64,000 nucleotides of DNA from JAGQIB01 sp041393395 (GTDB taxonomy: Bacteria > ARS69): assembly GCA_041393395.1 (NCBI GenBank), contig JAWKKG010000003.1, positions 744,001 to 808,000 on the forward strand, written 5' to 3'. A program made the position numbers and the translations under genes. Below the pieces are notes generated by a model, which saw only the letters and a list, made by a program, of their open reading frames with translations, had not been told where the DNA came from and searched no databases. Shown here piece after piece: positions 1 through 7,653 of the stretch (its first letter is position 1; every line of letters begins with the position of its first letter).

Positions 1-13
1 GGGGCGCTCGGGA

Positions 14-22
14 TGCTACGAT
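14..22 (+). promoter_or_regulatory. extended -10 promoter for the subtilisin gene
   Basis: TGCTACGAT has the form TGn plus a TAnnnT hexamer, an extended -10 element. It lies about 80 bases before the start at 102. The same TGCTAnnnT pattern recurs before several other genes here. The -35 region falls outside the window. Confidence 0.35.
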
Positions 23-101
23 CCGTCCGCATGCCGATGCGACATCCGCCGCCGCGCCGGGCGCGGCCACCCCGCTCCCGAGTTCCGGAGGTCGGAGAAT
101 C

Positions 102-1934
102 ATGACCCCTCGCTTCCATCTTGCGCTCGTCCTCGCCGGCTTCGGCCTCGTCCTTGCCGCGCCCACCGCCCGGGCCGCGGCCCCCGGATTCCCGCACGAC
201 GTTCCGGCGTTCGCGCTCGAGAAGATCCAGCCGGCGTTGCGGGAACAGCTCGTCGCCGACGCGACGTCCGCGTCGACTCTCGTCCCCGTGATCGTGATGC
301 TGCCCGAGCAGGCGGACCTCGCGTCCCTCGATGCCCAGTTCTACGCGGCCGGCATCGGAAAAGCGGGGCGCGCTCCGATCGTGATGGAGGAGCTGCGGTC
401 CGTGGCCGCACGGACCCAGGCCTCGGTGTCGGCCGCGCTCGACGTGTGGCGCGCGGAGGGCAAGGTGGACCGGGAGCGCATGTTCTGGATCGTGAACGGC
501 TTCGCGCTCCGCGCGACTCCCGACGTGATCGTGGCGCTCGCGGAGCGTGACGACGTGGCCACCGTCTCCTTCGACGGTCCGCTCGAGCTCGAGGACTACG
601 TCGACGAGGGACCGGCCACGCAGTCGCCCGGCGGCGCCGAGATCGGCCTCACAGCCGTCAACGCGCGTGCGCTCTGGGATCTCGGCTTCACGGGGCAGGG
701 CGTGATCCTGTTGAACATCGATACGGGTGTGGACGCGACGCACGCCGCGCTGGCGCGCAGTTACTACGGCAACTCGCCCGGCCCGGGCGCGCTCGCGTCG
801 TGGTTCGATCCCGTTGGCGAGGAGTGCTCGACCCCCTGCGACTACGGGGAGCACGGCACGCACACGATGGGCACGATGGTGGGCCTCGACCCGGCCACGG
901 CCGACACGATCGGTGTGGCGTTCGGCGCGAAGTGGATCGCGGCGGCCACGATCGACATCAACGCCACCCCGCACACGAGCTACTCGGTCGCCGCGTTCGA
1001 GTGGGCGCTCGACCCCGGCGTCGGCAACCGCCCGCCGGCCGACGTGATCAGCTGCTCCTGGCGCGATCCCTGGCTCAGCTTCGCGGACGAGTGCGGGCCG
1101 AACGGCACGTACTGGGCGGCGATCGACGCGTTCGAGGCGGCCGGTGGCGCCGTCGTGTTCTCGGCCGGAAACAGCGGCCCGGGCACCGGCACGATCACCG
1201 CGCCGAAGAATCGCATCTCGAGCCCCGTGAATATCTGGGCGACCGGCAACGTCAACGCGAACCAGGCCGGCTATCCGATCAGCAGCTCCTCGAGCCGCGG
1301 TCCCTCGGATTGCGACGGCACGACGATCAAGCCGGAGGCGGTGGCCCCCGGCAGCAGCGTTCGCTCCTCCGTGCCCGGCGGCTACTCGTTCTTCTCCGGA
1401 ACGTCGATGGCCTCGCCGCACGTGGCCGGCGTCATCGCGTTGCTGATGGAAGCGTTCCCGTGGGCCACCGGCACGGAGATCAAGACCGCACTGCTCGCCA
1501 CCGCGACGGATCTCGGCGCCGCCGGAGAGGACAACGTCTACGGTCACGGCCTCATCAACGCGGGCGCCGCGTTCGAGTTCCTCGGCGGCGCGTCCGACAT
1601 CCGGGACGAGCTCGATAGCTCGCGTGGTCGCGGGGTCTCGCTCGCGCAGAACGCGCCGAACCCGTTCAATCCCTCGACGTCGATCCGCTACGATCTGCCG
1701 GCCCGCGCGAACGTGAACCTCCGCGTCTACAACGCGCACGGCCAGGTCGTCGCGACGGTCGTCGACGGAGTCGCGCAGGACGCCGGCTCGCACTCGGCGC
1801 ACTGGAACGGCCGGACCGCGAGCGGGACCGAGGCGGCGAGCGGGATGTACTTCTTCCGGCTCGAGGCGCGCCCGGACGGGGACGCGGCTGCCGCGCCGAC
1901 CGTACGAGTGCGTCAGGCGGTGCTGCTGCGATAA
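102..1934 (+). CDS. secreted S8 subtilisin-like serine peptidase with C-terminal sorting-like domain
   Basis: Predicted secreted endopeptidase of 610 residues. Residues 1-25 form a signal peptide, and about 60-165 look like an I9-type propeptide. The S8 catalytic domain runs from about 185 to 500. The triad is visible: Asp207 (NIDTG), His251 (EHGTHT) and Ser435 (GTSMASPH), with oxyanion Asn357 (SAGNSG). Residues about 525-610 form a FlgD/T9SS-like beta-sandwich beginning NAPNPFNPS and ending in a basic tail, expected to be used for export or surface anchoring. A strong ribosome-binding site (GGAGGTCGGAGAATC) fixes the start. The methyltransferase gene follows after 11 bases. The substrate is unknown. 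Family assignment is firm; the role of the tail is inference. Confidence 0.93.
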   Translation: MTPRFHLALVLAGFGLVLAAPTARAAAPGFPHDVPAFALEKIQPALREQLVADATSASTLVPVIVMLPEQADLASLDAQFYAAGIGKAGRAPIVMEELRSVAARTQASVSAALDVWRAEGKVDRERMFWIVNGFALRATPDVIVALAERDDVATVSFDGPLELEDYVDEGPATQSPGGAEIGLTAVNARALWDLGFTGQGVILLNIDTGVDATHAALARSYYGNSPGPGALASWFDPVGEECSTPCDYGEHGTHTMGTMVGLDPATADTIGVAFGAKWIAAATIDINATPHTSYSVAAFEWALDPGVGNRPPADVISCSWRDPWLSFADECGPNGTYWAAIDAFEAAGGAVVFSAGNSGPGTGTITAPKNRISSPVNIWATGNVNANQAGYPISSSSSRGPSDCDGTTIKPEAVAPGSSVRSSVPGGYSFFSGTSMASPHVAGVIALLMEAFPWATGTEIKTALLATATDLGAAGEDNVYGHGLINAGAAFEFLGGASDIRDELDSSRGRGVSLAQNAPNPFNPSTSIRYDLPARANVNLRVYNAHGQVVATVVDGVAQDAGSHSAHWNGRTASGTEAASGMYFFRLEARPDGDAAAAPTVRVRQAVLLR

Positions 1935-1945
1935 AGGCACCGTCG

Positions 1946-2707
1946 ATGCGCGGAGAGCGTTCGCCCGTGAAGCTGGATCTCCACTACGTGGATCCGCGCC
2001 TGGTCGCGCTCTACGATCTCGAGAACGCTCGGGGCATCGATACGGACTTCTACTGCGATCTCGCGCGAGAGCTCGACGCGCGCGTGATCGTCGACCTGGG
2101 CTGTGGCACCGGGGTGCTCACCCGCGAGCTCGCCACCGGGGGACGACGGGTGTTCGGCGTCGATCCTTCGGAGGCGATGCTCGCGGCCGCCCGGGCTCAT
2201 CCCGGGGCCGAGCGCGTGGAGTGGATCGTGGGCGACGCCACGACCCTCGGGCCGGTGGGCGCGGATCTGGTCGTGATGACCGGAAACGTCGCGCAGGTGT
2301 TCCTGGAAGATCACGACTGGGTCGCGGCGCTCCAGGCGATCCGCAAGTGGCTCGGGCCCGGCGGCCATCTCGCGTTCGAGTGCCGGAACCCGGCGGCCCG
2401 GGGTTGGGAGAAGTGGATCCGCGACGAGACCTGGGAACGGATCGATTCCCCGAACGGCCCCATGCAGTGCTGGCTGGATCTCGTGGCGGTCGAGCCCGGG
2501 CGCGTCGTGTTCGAAGGGCACAATGTGTTCGAGGACACCGGGGAGGTGCTCGTCGCCCGGAGTGAGTTGCGCTTCCGCTCGCACGCCGAGATCGACCGAT
2601 CGCTCACCGAGAGCGGCTTCGAGGTGCAACACGTGTTCGGAGACTGGCGTCGCGGTCCGATGCGACCGTCGAGTCCCGTGATGGTCTTCGTGGCGCGGCG
2701 CGCCTGA
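1946..2707 (+). CDS. class I SAM-dependent methyltransferase
   Basis: Cytosolic methyltransferase of 253 residues with a Rossmann fold. The SAM-binding motif I, VDLGCGTG, is at residues 49-56, followed by a motif II-like acidic strand (GVDPSEAML) and a WIVGDA motif. The C-terminal half (EGHNVFEDTGEVL, LRFRSHAEI) resembles the methyltransferase domain 25/11 group acting on small molecules, but the substrate cannot be read from the sequence. It begins 11 bases after the subtilisin stop and is probably co-transcribed with it. A start at a downstream GTG (VKLDLHYVD) is possible. Confidence 0.88.
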   Translation: MRGERSPVKLDLHYVDPRLVALYDLENARGIDTDFYCDLARELDARVIVDLGCGTGVLTRELATGGRRVFGVDPSEAMLAAARAHPGAERVEWIVGDATTLGPVGADLVVMTGNVAQVFLEDHDWVAALQAIRKWLGPGGHLAFECRNPAARGWEKWIRDETWERIDSPNGPMQCWLDLVAVEPGRVVFEGHNVFEDTGEVLVARSELRFRSHAEIDRSLTESGFEVQHVFGDWRRGPMRPSSPVMVFVARRA

Positions 2708-2769
2708 CCGGCGAACGCGGTGCCACGGGATTGCATTCACGAGGCGACGTCCGCCCCCGGCGTTCCCCG

Positions 2770-3252
2770 CTACGGTTCGATCGTGTACCGGAGGACATAC
2801 TCGTGGCGGCCGTCCACGGGGAAGATCTGCATCTCGCCCGAGAGCCCGGCGAGTTCTTCCGTGCCGGAGTCGGGAACGACGGTCACGCCCCACTCCACCG
2901 GCGTTCCCGCCTTCATCAGTCCGTGGTGCAGCAGGACAAAGGATCCCTTGCGCCCGTCGAGCGTTCCGGAGACCTGCTCCATGGCCGTGTAGCCGGCCGA
3001 GCCCTCGGTTTCCGTGCGGAACGCGAGCATTCGCCCGCGACTGACGGCGGTCAAGGCGCCGTGGTACTTCTTGTCGAGAATCAGGTCGCCGAACGTTTCG
3101 TCGCCCGGCTCGGCCGGTTTCATCGAGATCTCGAACTCACCTCGCACTTCCATCGGATTCTCCTCGACTTCGCCGTGTTCGGAAGAGCTGGCGGTGGCCA
3201 GGCCAGCCCCGAGCGCCAGACCCAGAACGATCGACACGGAAACTCGCCGCAT
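2770..3252 (-). CDS. secreted DUF3224 family protein
   Basis: A 160-residue protein with a signal peptide (MRRVSVSIVLGLALGAGLAT). The mature part carries the DUF3224 pattern: an SRGRMLAF strand, then ETEGSAGYTAMEQVSGTLDG and FVLLHHGLM. Members are small beta-barrel proteins of unknown role with a conserved tetrad-like core. The start at 3252 is preferred over an upstream in-frame ATG because GGAGGCAAT precedes it and a signal peptide follows. It is divergent from the AraC gene with a 79-base gap, an arrangement often associated with regulation by the divergent activator (inference). It converges with the methyltransferase. Confidence 0.85.
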   Translation of the reverse strand: MRRVSVSIVLGLALGAGLATASSSEHGEVEENPMEVRGEFEISMKPAEPGDETFGDLILDKKYHGALTAVSRGRMLAFRTETEGSAGYTAMEQVSGTLDGRKGSFVLLHHGLMKAGTPVEWGVTVVPDSGTEELAGLSGEMQIFPVDGRHEYVLRYTIEP

Positions 3253-3331
3253 ATTGCCTCCGGGGCTCCTGAGAGGATCAGAACCCGAAGCTAGCGAACT
3301 CCTCCCTCGGACTCTTGAAGAAACGCGACAG

Positions 3332-4180
3332 ATGCGACGCAAGAACGACGCACCACGAGGAGTCCTCCGATCGAAGGCGACGTCGTCGTCTGCGTTCCGG
3401 AACGAAAGGTATCATCCGGCCGCGGACCTGGAGCCCTGGGTCGAGCATCACTGGACCGTGACCTGGGACCTGGAGGGCGCGCCTCCCCAGCCGGTCGCGA
3501 CGCTCCCGCATCCCTGCGTGCACCTCGTGTTCGAGGAGGGACAGAGTGGCGTCGCGGGGCCGAGTCGCGCCCGCTTCGCTCGCGAGCTCTCGGGTCGCGG
3601 CGACGTCTTCGCGGTGAAATTCCTTCCGGCGGGATTCCGGTCCTTCGTGAACGTGCCCGTGACGGACTTCGCCGACCGAGTGCGCCCGATCCACGACGTC
3701 TTCGGGCGAGAGGGCGCCCAGCTGGAGGAGTCGGTGCTGCGGGCGGACACGACGTCGGAGAGGATCGACCGGGTGGAGGACTTCCTCCGATCGCGGCATC
3801 CGGCGGAAGACGTCCCGACGAAGCAGGTCAACGAGCTCGTTGCCCGCGCCGCCCTCGATCGGAGCATCGTGAAGGTGGCGGACCTGCAGGCTCTCGCGGG
3901 GCTCGGGCTGCGGTCCTTGCAGCGCCTGTTCGCGGAATACGTCGGAGTGAGCCCGAAGTGGGTGATCCAGCGCTATCGCCTGCACGAAGCGGCGGAGCGC
4001 CTCGCGACCGGTCCGGTGGATCACGCGTCGCTCGCGCTGGACATCGGATACGCCGACCAGTCGCACTTCATCCGGGACTTCAAGTCGATCGTGGGAGTCA
4101 CTCCCGCGGCGTACGCGCGTGCGGCCGGGCCGGGTGCCGCGCCACATGATCCGGCCGCAGGGCCGAGGTCTTCCCGATGA
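3332..4180 (+). CDS. AraC family transcriptional regulator (DUF6597-type sensor domain)
   Basis: DNA-binding regulator of 282 residues. The N-terminal part (about 30-150; HPAADLEPWVEHHWTV, HPCVHLVFE) matches the DUF6597 ligand-sensing module found in AraC regulators. The C-terminal 100 residues hold two helix-turn-helix motifs, including LQALAGLGLRSLQRLFAEYV and the signature IGYADQSHFIRDFKSIVGVTPAAY. No ribosome-binding site is clear at 3332, so a start slightly downstream is possible. It is divergent from the DUF3224 gene and overlaps the next gene by ATGA (4177-4180), so both are probably translated together. The ligand is unknown. Confidence 0.88.
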   Translation: MRRKNDAPRGVLRSKATSSSAFRNERYHPAADLEPWVEHHWTVTWDLEGAPPQPVATLPHPCVHLVFEEGQSGVAGPSRARFARELSGRGDVFAVKFLPAGFRSFVNVPVTDFADRVRPIHDVFGREGAQLEESVLRADTTSERIDRVEDFLRSRHPAEDVPTKQVNELVARAALDRSIVKVADLQALAGLGLRSLQRLFAEYVGVSPKWVIQRYRLHEAAERLATGPVDHASLALDIGYADQSHFIRDFKSIVGVTPAAYARAAGPGAAPHDPAAGPRSSR

Positions 4181-4821
4181 CTGCGTTCGACGCGGCCCGT
4201 CCACTCCTCGAGTCGCACGGCTTTCGTGTTCGCGGGAAGATCTTCAATCGAGTCACCCTCGACAGCCTCACCCAGGTCGTCGGTTTTCAGAGCGGGCGGG
4301 GGGATTCGCCCGGCAAGCGACTCGTGCCCGGGTTTCGCAAGGACCTCCGTGATCACTACACCGTGAACCTCGGTGTCTACGTCCCCGAGGTCGCGCGGTA
4401 TCTGCTCGGCGAGGAGTTCGACGGCTGGATCCGTGAGTACCACTGCTGTGTTCGGGCGCGCCTCGGCGAACTGACGGCGGATCGTCGAGATCTCTGGTGG
4501 CCCGTGGACGGGGTCAAGGGTGGCGAGGAAGTTCTCCGACTCCTCGAGAACGTGGCGATTCCATTCCTGGAGAATCTCCGGACCCGCGACGATCTGCTCG
4601 CGTACGGGGAGACCGACCCGGAGCCCCTGGCAGCGAGCGCGAGTCCGCGGGTCGTGAGCGCGATTCTCCGGGCGGAGCGTGGTGAGAGCGAGTTCGCGGC
4701 CGAGCTGCTCGCCTCCGAGTGGAGGCAGGCCGCAAACGACGGGCAACGCGCGTCGCTTCGGGAGCTGGCGTCTTCGCTGGGACTGTCGGTGCCCGGACCA
4801 CCGGGTTCGAAGGAAGGGTGA
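4177..4821 (+). CDS. DUF4304-like protein
   Basis: Cytosolic 214-residue protein. The N-terminal part (FDAARPLLESHGFRVRGKIF, then DSLTQVVGFQSGR and FTVNLGVYVPEV-like strands) matches the DUF4304 pattern, a family of unknown function with a restriction-endonuclease-like or immunity-protein-like core. The start overlaps the AraC stop by four bases, pointing to translational coupling. No signal peptide or membrane segment is seen. It may be a target or partner of the neighbouring regulator (inference). Confidence 0.7.
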   Translation: MTAFDAARPLLESHGFRVRGKIFNRVTLDSLTQVVGFQSGRGDSPGKRLVPGFRKDLRDHYTVNLGVYVPEVARYLLGEEFDGWIREYHCCVRARLGELTADRRDLWWPVDGVKGGEEVLRLLENVAIPFLENLRTRDDLLAYGETDPEPLAASASPRVVSAILRAERGESEFAAELLASEWRQAANDGQRASLRELASSLGLSVPGPPGSKEG

Positions 4822-4911
4822 CACGGTGCGGCACCTCCGCCAAGGCCGCCTCCGTCACCTGGGATCCCGAGAACACATCGGCGGAACGCATCGGTGCGCG
4901 GAGCGACCGCC

Positions 4912-4940
4912 TTGCAACGACGTCTCCCACGGAGCACAAT
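4912..4940 (+). promoter_or_regulatory. promoter for the orphan RiPP-like peptide gene
   Basis: TTGCAA (4912-4917) and CACAAT (4935-4940) are separated by exactly 17 bases; each matches four of six consensus positions. The predicted transcript starts near 4947 and gives a leader of about 64 bases with a ribosome-binding site (GGAGGGAAGCCC) before the ATG at 5011. Confidence 0.5.
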
Positions 4941-5010
4941 GTCGGTCGTCGTCCCGTGCAAGCGGTGCGGGACGCCCGCTCCCCCCAGATCATTCCTCGG
5001 AGGGAAGCCC

Positions 5011-5286
5011 ATGAGCCGGGAGAAGAACAGGCTTCGACTGAACAGGACGACGCTTCGCTCGCTCACCGGAAGAGACGCCCGCGAAGTGCGCGGCGCCGCC
5101 GATGACGTTCAGCAGGTGACCCGGGCCTTCACGGACTGCGAGTTCTGCGGCCACACGGCGATCTATCCCATGCCTTGCCATACCTGGGAAACCTGTCCCT
5201 CGTACGCGCCCTGCTACAGCCTGAACCACTCGAACTGTCCGGATTGCTGGCCGACGAATCCGAACTCGGTCCTGCAGTGCTGTTGA
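5011..5286 (+). CDS. putative Cys-rich RiPP (lanthipeptide-like) precursor peptide
   Basis: A 91-residue peptide with two clearly different halves. Residues 5-30 (KNRLRLNRTTLRSLTGRDAR, then EVRGAA) look like the leader of class I lanthipeptide-type precursors, whose leaders carry a KLxLNRETLRxL core and end at a small-residue cleavage site. Residues 40-91 contain nine cysteines (43, 46, 56, 62, 68, 76, 79, 90, 91) among Thr/Ser, His, Trp and Pro, as expected of a core peptide. The start at 5011 is chosen for its ribosome-binding site. It has its own promoter and sits 10 bases before a VOC gene. No LanB, LanC, radical SAM or dedicated transporter lies in the window, so it is an orphan. An alternative is a small metal-binding protein. 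Confidence 0.62.
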   Translation: MSREKNRLRLNRTTLRSLTGRDAREVRGAADDVQQVTRAFTDCEFCGHTAIYPMPCHTWETCPSYAPCYSLNHSNCPDCWPTNPNSVLQCC

Positions 5287-5296
5287 CTCGACGCGT

Positions 5297-5725
5297 GTGG
5301 TGAGCCCGCACGTCCGCATCGCGCGACCCGTCGGCGATCTGGATCGCTCCGTCCGGATGTACGCGGAGGGCCTCGGCCTTCACGTCCTCGGGAGCTTCCG
5401 GAACCACGAGGGATTCGACGGAACGATGCTCGGGGCGCCGGGCGCCGGACTCCACTTCGAGTTCACGTCGTGTCCGGCGCATCCCGTGCGGCCCTCGCCC
5501 ACACCGGAGGATCTGGTCGTGTTCTATCTTCCGGATGGATTGGAATGGAGCGCCGGCTGTGAAGCGATGCGGCGGGCGGGCTTCCGCGAGGTCGAGTCGT
5601 TCAATCCGTACTGGAGCGTTCGGGGTCGGACGTTCGCCGATCCGGACGGCTACCGCGTGGTGCTCGAGAACTCGGCCTGGCGCATCGCGGAATCCGATCC
5701 GGAAGGCGGGAGCGAAGTTGAGTGA
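5297..5725 (+). CDS. VOC (glyoxalase/bleomycin-resistance fold) family protein
   Basis: A 142-residue single-module vicinal-oxygen-chelate protein. It starts with the typical HVRIARPVGDLDRSVRMYAEG strand-helix, has the central GLHFEFT strand and ends with FADPDGYRVVLEN, the usual metal-ligand Glu segment. Members bind a divalent metal and act on varied small molecules; the substrate here is unknown. It starts at GTG with a second GTG directly after. It follows the Cys-rich peptide by 10 bases, and its end overlaps the following acetyltransferase by eight bases, so the run 5297-6877 is one operon. Confidence 0.88.
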   Translation: MVSPHVRIARPVGDLDRSVRMYAEGLGLHVLGSFRNHEGFDGTMLGAPGAGLHFEFTSCPAHPVRPSPTPEDLVVFYLPDGLEWSAGCEAMRRAGFREVESFNPYWSVRGRTFADPDGYRVVLENSAWRIAESDPEGGSEVE

Positions 5726-6236
5726 TCTCGTGTTCGAGACTCCGAGTCTTCGCTGTCGACGGTGGATCGCCTCGGACCTCGACGCGATTCACGCGGTCTA
5801 CTCGGATCGGGAAGCGATGCGCTGGGTGGACGACGGCGAGCCGATCACACGCGCGGCGTGCGAGGAATGGCTGCGGGTGACGGAGCGGAACTATGCCACG
5901 CGTGGCTACGGGATGTTCGCACTCGTGGATCGCGAGAAGGGAGAGGTCGTGGGATTCTGCGGTCTCGTCCATCCCGAAGATCAACCGGAGGCCGAGATCA
6001 AGTACGCGTTTCGCCGCGAGGTGTGGGGACGCGGGCTCGCCAGCGAGGCCGTTCCCGCGATGCTGACGTATGGCGCGACACTCGGGATGGGGCGGATCAT
6101 CGCCACCGTCGCGCCGGAGAACGTCGCGTCGCGTCGCGTCCTGGAGAAGGCCGGCCTGAGCGAGATCGATCGCCGCGAGGACGCGGAGGGCACCACCCTG
6201 GTGTACGAGTGGAAGGCGCCGGTGGACGCGGCATGA
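5718..6236 (+). CDS. GNAT family N-acetyltransferase (RimJ/RimL type)
   Basis: A 172-residue acetyltransferase. It opens with LVFETPSLRCRRWIASDLDA, the RimJ/RimL-like beta1-alpha1 pattern. The acetyl-CoA segment (REVWGRGLASEAVPAML) and the closing APENVASRRVLEKAGL motif are present. The start is read as TTG at 5718 because it overlaps the previous gene's stop and gives the family length; an upstream ATG at 5535 would lie deep in the VOC frame. The stop overlaps the macrodomain ATG (ATGA). The acceptor could be a protein N-terminus or a small amine; it cannot be decided here. Confidence 0.87.
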   Translation: MSDLVFETPSLRCRRWIASDLDAIHAVYSDREAMRWVDDGEPITRAACEEWLRVTERNYATRGYGMFALVDREKGEVVGFCGLVHPEDQPEAEIKYAFRREVWGRGLASEAVPAMLTYGATLGMGRIIATVAPENVASRRVLEKAGLSEIDRREDAEGTTLVYEWKAPVDAA

Positions 6237-6877
6237 TCGAACGGCCGGCGCTTCGCATCGTTCTCGCGTCCGTGGAGTCCGCGCTCGCCGACGCCTGGCA
6301 CCGTCACTGCGGCGACCTCCCCGGCGTTTCCGTGCACCGCGGTTCGATTCTCGATCTCCGGGTCGATGCGGTCGTGAGTCCGGCGAACAGCTTCGGATTC
6401 ATGGACGGCGGCATCGACGCGATCTACCTGCGGCACTTCGGCGCCGGTGTCCAGGAGCGCCTTCAGTCGGCGATCCGGGAGCGTCATCACGGAGAGCTGC
6501 TCGTGGGGGCCGCGGAGATCGTCGACACCGGTGACCCGCGGATTCCGTACCTCGTCGCCGCGCCGACGATGCGGGTGCCGATGATCCTGTCCGAAACGGT
6601 GAACGCCTATCTGGCCGCCCGCGCGACGCTCCTGCTCGCGATGCACGGCGACTTCCCCTCCGGTGGTCGCGTGTCGGACTCCGTGACGTCCCTCGCGTTT
6701 CCGGGGCTCGGCACCGGCGTCGGGAGGATGGATTTCGATACCTGCGCCCGGCAGGTGCGCGCCGCCATCGAGGAAGTGTGTCACCGCGGGAGTTCTTTCC
6801 CGGCGACGTGGCTCGAGGCCCAGATCCGGCACCAGAAGCTCTACTCGGATCACGCCCGGGACCTGCAGCAGGACTGA
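6233..6877 (+). CDS. macro domain (ADP-ribose binding) protein
   Basis: A 214-residue protein built around a macro domain. VDAVVSPANSFGFMDGGIDA carries the ribose-binding loop, and SLAFPGLGTGVGRMDFDTCA is the second, phosphate-contacting loop. Macro domains bind or hydrolyse ADP-ribose derivatives on proteins, nucleic acids or as Appr-1''-phosphate. The N-terminal 35 residues precede the fold and are not assigned. ATGA overlap with the acetyltransferase gene indicates coupled translation. No ADP-ribosyltransferase partner is visible nearby. Confidence 0.87.
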   Translation: MIERPALRIVLASVESALADAWHRHCGDLPGVSVHRGSILDLRVDAVVSPANSFGFMDGGIDAIYLRHFGAGVQERLQSAIRERHHGELLVGAAEIVDTGDPRIPYLVAAPTMRVPMILSETVNAYLAARATLLLAMHGDFPSGGRVSDSVTSLAFPGLGTGVGRMDFDTCARQVRAAIEEVCHRGSSFPATWLEAQIRHQKLYSDHARDLQQD

Positions 6878-6960
6878 GCGCACCGGTTCGTGGCGCGGCC
6901 GCCGTGGCCGTCGACCGTGGGCCGTTCCGGCGGCTCCATCACTCGCTTGCCGCCGGCGGG

Positions 6961-6989
6961 TTGGCAACCCCCGGGCGACGTGAGAAAAT
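6961..6989 (+). promoter_or_regulatory. sigma-70-like promoter of the DUF6174 lipoprotein
   Basis: TTGGCA (6961-6966, five of six) and GAAAAT (6984-6989, four of six) lie 17 bases apart. The transcript would start near 6996, about 40 bases before the ATG at 7037. Confidence 0.5.
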
Positions 6990-7036
6990 GCCCGCGTACG
7001 GTTTCCGTGCGCCCCGCCTCCCCCCGAGTGACGACC

Positions 7037-7570
7037 ATGACTCCACCGGGATCTCTCTGTGGTCGGCGAAGGAGCTTCGCCGCCCTCTTCACGCTTCTCT
7101 CGACGTCCGCGCTCCTGGCGAGCTGTGACGGTGTCGGCGAGATCGATGCGCGACGTAGCGCGCTCGCGGCTGCCCGCGCTCGCTGGGACGCTCAGTCCGC
7201 GGTCGACTACGACTTCGTCGACCGCCGCCTCTGCTTCTGTGCGGGTCCCTCCGCCTGGATCACTCACGTTCGCTCCGGGGCGGTCACGGACGTCGAGGTG
7301 ATCGACACGGACACGTACGGAGAGGACCCCCAGGTCCTGCACGATCGGGCGCTCACGTGGGCGCGCACGATCCCCGAGACCTTCGACTGGCTCGAGGACG
7401 CGATCGAGGAGGCGGACCAGTATCGCGCCGAGTATTCGCGCACGCTCGGTGTGCCGAGCCACGTCGCGATCGACTTCTCCGAACCCGCCGCGGACGACGA
7501 GATCACGATCGAGGTGGGAAGTGTGAACCTGCTCGGCGGTGCGCCGGCGCCCGTCGTCGGCACTCGCTAG
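7037..7570 (+). CDS. DUF6174-like lipoprotein
   Basis: A 177-residue predicted lipoprotein. The signal peptide ends in the lipobox LLAS-Cys30. The mature chain (ARARWDAQSAVDYDFVDRRL, CFCAG and TDVEVIDTD) matches the DUF6174 pattern of small secreted proteins in which a conserved Trp/Tyr strand pair precedes a Cys-containing hairpin; function is unknown. A longer upstream frame from 6890 overlaps the promoter and lacks a signal peptide at its start, so 7037 is preferred. It converges with the outer-membrane-like gene through a shared terminator at 7594-7624. Confidence 0.78.
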   Translation: MTPPGSLCGRRRSFAALFTLLSTSALLASCDGVGEIDARRSALAAARARWDAQSAVDYDFVDRRLCFCAGPSAWITHVRSGAVTDVEVIDTDTYGEDPQVLHDRALTWARTIPETFDWLEDAIEEADQYRAEYSRTLGVPSHVAIDFSEPAADDEITIEVGSVNLLGGAPAPVVGTR

Positions 7571-7593
7571 GCCGGCCTCGGCCGGACGCGGAA

Positions 7594-7624
7594 GAGGCCG
7601 GGGAGAGTTCCACTCCCCGGCCTC
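7594..7624. terminator. bidirectional intrinsic terminator
   Basis: An 11-base perfect inverted repeat (GAGGCCGGGGA / TCCCCGGCCTC) plus one G-C pair closes a seven-base loop. It sits midway between two converging stop codons (7570 and 7654). The plus-strand side is followed by CATTTCGTT. Confidence 0.7.
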
Positions 7625-7653
7625 CATTTCGTTGCCCGAGAACAGCGGACCGG

